Assembly: GCF_000203795.2 (NCBI RefSeq)
Contig: NW_006281115.1
Location: forward strand, 358,383-422,382
Length of the DNA: 64,000 nt
Direction: 5' to 3'
DNA from: Batrachochytrium dendrobatidis JAM81
Taxonomy: Eukaryota > Chytridiomycota > Chytridiomycetes > Rhizophydiales
How positions within the stretch are numbered: the stretch's first letter is position 1; each line of letters begins with the position of its first letter. Below the pieces are notes generated by a model. That model did not search any database. It was given only the letters and a program-made list of their open reading frames with translations, and was not told the origin of the DNA. A program made the position numbers and the translations under genes. Positions 59,668 to 64,000 of this stretch are shown in pieces.

Positions 59668-59766
59668 TTTTTGTTTTTTTGGGGGAAAAATGGCAAGAAA
59701 AAAAGGCAAGAAAAATTAGCTTTTTAGACCTCCGATCACTTTGCCAGCCAGAGACTATGGATTTCA

Positions 59767-59976
59767 TTATGACTGAATATTCAATCTTTCCCTTTCGGCT
59801 TCTGTATTTGAGGCATAGTAGTCTCTGTAACGTTTTCGTTCAGCTTCCTTGTTATGAGAATAATATTCACGATACCATTTCCTTAATTGGTCTTGTTCTT
59901 GAGATGAATAAACATCCCAATTCTTGATGTATTGTAAGTAGTCCTTGTAATTTCTAATTGAGCTAATGGGTGTCAT
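59767..59976 (-). CDS. Integrase-linked small basic protein, copy 2 (69 residues)
   Basis: Starts MTPISSIRNYKDYLQYIKNW, then QLRKWYREYYSHNKEAERK and YRDYYASNTEAERER, ending LNIQS. About half of its residues match the copy at 57776-58000, and the same two-unit repeat is visible. It begins 6 nt after the intact integrase stop, in the same frame (TAA CAA TAA ATG), so it could be made by termination-reinitiation. The upstream ATG context has no other candidate start. No function is assigned. Confidence 0.65.
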   Translation of the reverse strand: MTPISSIRNYKDYLQYIKNWDVYSSQEQDQLRKWYREYYSHNKEAERKRYRDYYASNTEAERERLNIQS

Positions 59977-59982
59977 TTATTG

Positions 59983-61017
59983 TTACTTTAGAAAATAAGT
60001 TGCTCCAAATTTCTTTGTCTTTTTATTGGTTGGGCCTTGAACTCTTGCCAGTTCTTGTAATTCTCTCTTGTTGCGACGCTCCTTGTTTGTCATTGTCGGC
60101 TCTCTGTGTCTCGGTTCAATCAAAAAGGTCTCCGTTACTTCAACTCTCTTGAGTTCATAATATTTGTAAGACTTTCCAAGAACATTGCCGTTATCATCTG
60201 AAATTGAGAAAGAGTATCCGTTCCCACTGACAACCGTATAAATGGCGCTGCTGTAATTTGGCTCATATCCTTTCCTGAAAGTTTGCTTACCTTTGAGTAT
60301 CCGAACACGATCTCCAACTCTAATTGAATGCTTGGTAATTTTTACTTTCATTGACCCATTTAATGGATTCTTTAGATGCATTGATTCAGGAATATCATTT
60401 ACACCACGGTGATAAGTGTTGTTGTAGTTGAATACAATGTCTTCCAAGACATCAATGTATCTATTTGATTTCCGCGACTCTTGATAACGAGCAATGATAT
60501 TCTCCAATGTTCTGTTGAATCGTTCAATCAATCCTTGTCTATTGTGGTCACCCACATTCACAGTGATGTGACGAACACCTTTTGCTTGCAGTAAGCTTTG
60601 GAAGTTGTTGTTTAAAAACTCTATGCCATTATCGCTTTGAATCAGAATAGGCTTTTGCACGTCAAGTATCACTCTCATTGCATCTGTAGTATCTGATTTC
60701 TTTTTCATCGCCACCACAAATAATTTCCTACTAAATACATCTATTGCGCACAAGAGATACTTGTATCCAGCATTCCACCTTGCATATTTAGACAAGTCAA
60801 TCAAATCCACCTGCCATTGGTCATTGACTGAATAAACAGTTATGGGACTGAGTGCTGGCTTTCTTTGTGATTCTTGATGAAGTTGGTGAACTTCTTGCTG
60901 GTCGAGAAACTTTATGGTTTGTGAGATTGGAAGCTGTTTGTCCAGCTTCAGGTATAATTTCCGGGCTGAAATGAAGCCAGTCTTGGGACTGTAATACAAT
61001 TTGTAAAGCTTATCCAT
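59983..61017 (-). CDS. Polinton/Maverick-type retroviral-like (rve) integrase, intact
   Basis: 344 residues. An N-terminal helical, zinc-binding-like region (ARKLYLKLDKQLPISQTIKF; HxxH-like QEVHQLHQES) precedes the DDE catalytic core. The core shows WQVDLIDLSKYARWN with the first Asp, LLCAIDVFSRKLFVVAMK, ILIQSDNGIEFLNNNFQSLL with the second Asp, and RQGLIERFNRTLENIIARYQ with the Glu. The tail RVGDRVRILKGKQTFRKGYE followed by YSSAIYTVVSGNGYSF is typical of Polinton integrases. It lies 25 bp after the polymerase frame's stop on the same strand and 6 nt before the small basic protein. It is the only long intact frame in the mobile block. Confidence 0.85.
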   Translation of the reverse strand: MDKLYKLYYSPKTGFISARKLYLKLDKQLPISQTIKFLDQQEVHQLHQESQRKPALSPITVYSVNDQWQVDLIDLSKYARWNAGYKYLLCAIDVFSRKLFVVAMKKKSDTTDAMRVILDVQKPILIQSDNGIEFLNNNFQSLLQAKGVRHITVNVGDHNRQGLIERFNRTLENIIARYQESRKSNRYIDVLEDIVFNYNNTYHRGVNDIPESMHLKNPLNGSMKVKITKHSIRVGDRVRILKGKQTFRKGYEPNYSSAIYTVVSGNGYSFSISDDNGNVLGKSYKYYELKRVEVTETFLIEPRHREPTMTNKERRNKRELQELARVQGPTNKKTKKFGATYFLK

Positions 61018-61041
61018 AACCTAAAATAAGAAATTAAGTTT

Positions 61042-64000
61042 TTACAATTCAGCTGAAAGTGTTTCAAAACCTACTCGGAGTCGTTTATCATTAAACAATT
61101 TCATTCCTGTTTTTGTTGGAGAATACGTGTTCATCTGGTTGTTGTTGGCTCTGAAGCCACTATTACGAAATCCTTGGTTAGCATTTCCATTCAAGGCACT
61201 CAGATACTTGTATTTTGTAATTTCATTTTGCCTTTTGTTGATTCCCTTTGAACTAAACTTTTTCTCGTCATAATAGTACATTTTACTGGCCAATGATATA
61301 ATGCAATCTCCTTCATATTCCAACTTGAACAGCCCAGGTGTCCTACTGTCGTATAACTTGTTCTCTAGAGTATCATCTCTTTCCAGCCAGACTTGCCTTT
61401 TCTGTTTGAACTCATCTAATAGATGTGGTTTCACTACGTCTTGTAACGAACTCCCAGAAATGGCAAAATATGCCGAATCCGTGTCCATCATACAATACTG
61501 AAAGTCACTTCTATCAATGTAATAATCCACAAAGTCGTAGTAAAACTGCAGCATTCGTAACTTTGCCAGTTGGTACACTTGGAAGCCAATCTGTATGGCA
61601 AGCTCTGTTTGAATGCCGTCTTTTTGAACCGAAATTCAAATCCATCAACAAGGTCTTGATGACCAATGTAATCTTTTACCCTTCTGACATTTTTGTTGTA
61701 GTTATTAGGACCAACAATCTTTACTGTCTCGTGCTTCAAGAAATCTGTAATGCATTTGCCATAGGAAGACTTTTCCATCAGCTTCATCATTTCTCCACGT
61801 AGTTTATAATCAGGACTTGTATCTCCGGCTCTCCTTTCATTAGATACTTGTTGATCAAACGACTTGAAATGTGCTTTACGTTCATATCTTACAGCAAAAG
61901 TAATATTTGAAACAACCAATCCATGCTCAAGATACCATTTCAGCAGTTTAGTAGCAAACATCATCGTCTCACCAAACATACTTTCAACTAATCTGTTACT
62001 TTTGTAATCTGGTTTGGCATGTGCCTGTGTGTCAAAGCTTAAATCATTGCATGTAATCTCAACATCCTTGAAAATAAGAGGCATTCCAGCAAAGTATTCC
62101 TTTAAATGTTCAGGAACAGCAATATCGCATTCTATCATTCCAAAGAACGTGTTATCCAAGACATCTTTCAGACTATCGGGATAAACTTGAACTACTTGGT
62201 GCTCACCACACGGCATATCTTGACTTATCGCCCACAGATATAAAGCATTGGTATCATATCCAAGTATTCCCTGACAAGGCTTTCCTTTTCTAATTCTGGT
62301 CGTCTTTTTCTTGATAATGATGAAATACGATACTTGGACCACCAACCAGATTATCTTTGTATTTGTGGTACAATTCGTCATTCCCTTTGAATAACTGAAA
62401 CTTGCAGTCTTTGCTTTTTGTGTGCCAGAGATATTTAAGAGTGAGTCTAGGAACAAAGATGCCGTTTTTGTGGATATCAAGATTCAACGACTGAAAGAAA
62501 TTACCCAGTTTCTTTGTCGCTTCTACGCCTGGCTTCACATCCAAATTGTTGTAGTCGCTCAGCAAATCGTACAGGTTGGTGTGAGTGAATACCATTTCAT
62601 TATAATCGTTTGATGAAACTGATTATCCCTTTAGATTGTTGTAAAACCACTTTTTGGATGGAATATGTGAGTGTTTTAAGAACTTGAATGATATCAGAAT
62701 ATTGTGTCAACTCTGGATGTTCATCAATGTATTTCGATAAATTCCGAGTTATTTTATGTGGAAATATTCCCATTTGTGATTGTGTGTCAAACGTTTTCAA
62801 GAACTTGTCAAATAAAGTATTTGGTGGTTGAAAAGCAAGAATGTCTTTAAAAGCAAACGATCCATTTGATATCATTCGGTATTTGTTACATTTGATAATG
62901 TCATTCACTTGTCCGTTTTCAGGTGAATGAAACTCACAACCCCAAATTGATCTTGTGGTATATCCCATTTGTTTGAGAGCTGATTCCTTGTTTGCTGTTT
63001 TTTCATACAATATGTTCATCGTATCTCCAGTTAAAGGATTGATATCTTGTAATTTGTGACACTTTCTGCATCAGTGGAAAAAGTATCCCAGAAAGTCATA
63101 GATTGTGTTTGATTCTTCATCGTAGCCATCAACATTGTATCGTTCAATCTTTTCGCATTGTTCAATATTACGATCTAATTCTCCTTCAATTGAATTAATC
63201 TCAAAGCTTTTCGCATTTGGATACATTTCCATGTTTTTTAGAGTGTTTCAAGACTTGTGGAGGGTATTTCTTGATGATGTCGATGTCATATGATGAGCTA
63301 TTGAAGCCATAAATAGCCAGAACACCAAGCCATTCTAGTAATTGTAATCTTAATCGTTTCTGAACCTTTGCATCGTCCAAATTGGCCATTATTCCAAAGA
63401 ACCGAGAATACTTTGAATACAACAATTGCAGATATTTGTGTCGTATTTGATCCATTTTTGTCATTACTATATCCAATTCATCCCAGTTGTACCTTCAACT
63501 GGGATGAATTGAGCCTTGTTTTCTTCACTTCCAATGAAACTTGTGCTCAAAAGTTTGTGTGTTTCAATGAATGAGCTTCAAGTTGGTCGTAGATTGACTG
63601 ATTTCAACCAAGTTTCAAAATCAAAGTAGATGAAATATGGATAGAATCTCATTTCTTTCGGTATATTAATTCCATTCAATTCAAGATGCTCAAATACATT
63701 CAACTTTGGTTGATAATTTCCATTTTCAAATATTATCTTTGGTTTTGCAAACAACTGAGTGTCGTTTTATCTTTTTGAATTCACTAAAGGATGAATGGCA
63801 TCTGGACATTGAAACACTGGTTAACTGAGACAAGTTAATAATAAAAGAGAAATGATGGAATTTATGGCTTATATCAGAGTATATATTCAAATTAATAACC
63901 TCCTGTATTCTTTACCTGAATGTCGTTCCATAACCGCTTTCTTTCCATTGAATCGGTATATGTTGACATTTACAAAGAAATGGCTTTCAATCTCTTTCAA
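61042..64000 (-). pseudogene. Protein-primed B-family DNA polymerase of Polinton/virus-like type, decayed and running off the right edge
   Basis: Landmarks in order from the right: VNVNIYRFNGKK near 63.95 kb; Exo I FIYFDFETW near 63.63 kb; Exo II GFNSSSYDIDII near 63.3 kb; a DFLGYFFH-stop-CRKCH segment near 63.07 kb; GSFAFKDILAFQPPNTLFD; GGPSIVFHHY; motif A region GILGYDTNALYLWAISQDMP; KLMEKSSYGK (motif B); motif C FQYCMMDTDSAYFAIS; and RTPGLFKLEYEG with SSKGINKRQN. These match polymerases of Polintons and relatives. Visible breaks include TGA at a usually glycine position near 63.07 kb and shifts near 63.5, 62.6, 62.3 and 61.6 kb. The 62.3 kb shift lies at an A-rich run. The terminal stop is 61042-61044. 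It is not expected to make a working enzyme. Confidence 0.8.
63475..63510. repeat. Perfect 15-bp inverted repeat with 6-nt loop
   Basis: AATTCATCCCAGTTG at 63475-63489 pairs with CAACTGGGATGAATT at 63496-63510 around TACCTT. It lies at a frame break in the polymerase relic, between its Exo I and Exo II parts, so it may be a small foldback insertion or a templated-repair scar. Confidence 0.8.

Noticed and set aside
55654..64000. Alternative genetic code explaining in-frame TAA, TAG and TGA in the mobile block
   Set aside because: All three stop types occur together with several true frameshifts in the same genes, while host genes nearby use stops normally. Mutational decay is simpler.

Overview
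The window looks like nuclear DNA of a zoosporic (flagellated) fungus, most likely a chytrid. This is inference. The genes are fungal (chitin synthase, Zn2Cys6 regulator, HIS1) and cut by many short GT-AG introns of about 60-180 nt, and the intergenic DNA is AT-rich. They sit beside genes common in animals and flagellated lineages but rare in yeasts and moulds: a FAM149B-type (DUF3719) ciliary-associated gene, a PDE9A-like phosphodiesterase, XRCC3, SNAPC3, a TONSL-like protein and nicotinamide riboside kinase. The species cannot be fixed from sequence alone. No rRNA or tRNA gene was recognised.

Layout, 1-38 kb: tail of an unidentified gene (+); chitin synthase (-); 3-methylcrotonyl-CoA carboxylase alpha (-), divergent from ATP phosphoribosyltransferase HIS1 (+); Zn2Cys6 regulator (+); WD40 protein (+); TMEM184-type membrane protein (-), divergent from COP9 signalosome subunit 3 (+); DHX57-type DEAH helicase (+), convergent with a TONSL-like TPR/ubiquitin-like protein (-); an unidentified gene (-) whose 3' end is duplicated elsewhere; FAM149B-like (-); an unidentified gene (+), convergent with XRCC3 (-).

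Layout, 39-55 kb: SNAPC3 (+), TIMELESS/Tof1 (+), complex I subunit NDUFA5 (+), an inverted duplicate of the 30-31 kb segment, nicotinamide riboside kinase (+), membrane-anchored oligopeptidase B (+) and PDE9A-like phosphodiesterase (-). Eight copies of one short non-autonomous inverted-repeat element (367-649 bp) are scattered over 9.9-55.0 kb, in introns, between genes and once sharing bases with a stop codon. The termini resemble CAGCCGTATTCACGTAAAAT and are flanked by TA.

Layout, 55-64 kb: a decaying mobile or virus-like block. It holds a protein-primed B-family DNA polymerase broken by stops and frameshifts, an intact Polinton-type (rve) integrase, and a truncated second integrase. Each integrase is followed 6 nt later, in the same frame, by a related small basic protein with a tyrosine-rich repeat. 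The block also has a PD-(D/E)XK-like gene with one frameshift, a Crinkler-header-like gene split by one stop, a GIY-YIG plus CCHC zinc-knuckle gene, a Gln-rich broken ORF, and a 38-bp direct repeat near 55.4 and 58.5 kb. This best fits a Maverick/Polinton-like element that runs past the right edge, with other accessory genes inserted or captured.

The strongest candidates for something undescribed are the integrase-linked small protein module and the inverted-repeat family, including the copy that lies exactly between SNAPC3 and TIMELESS.
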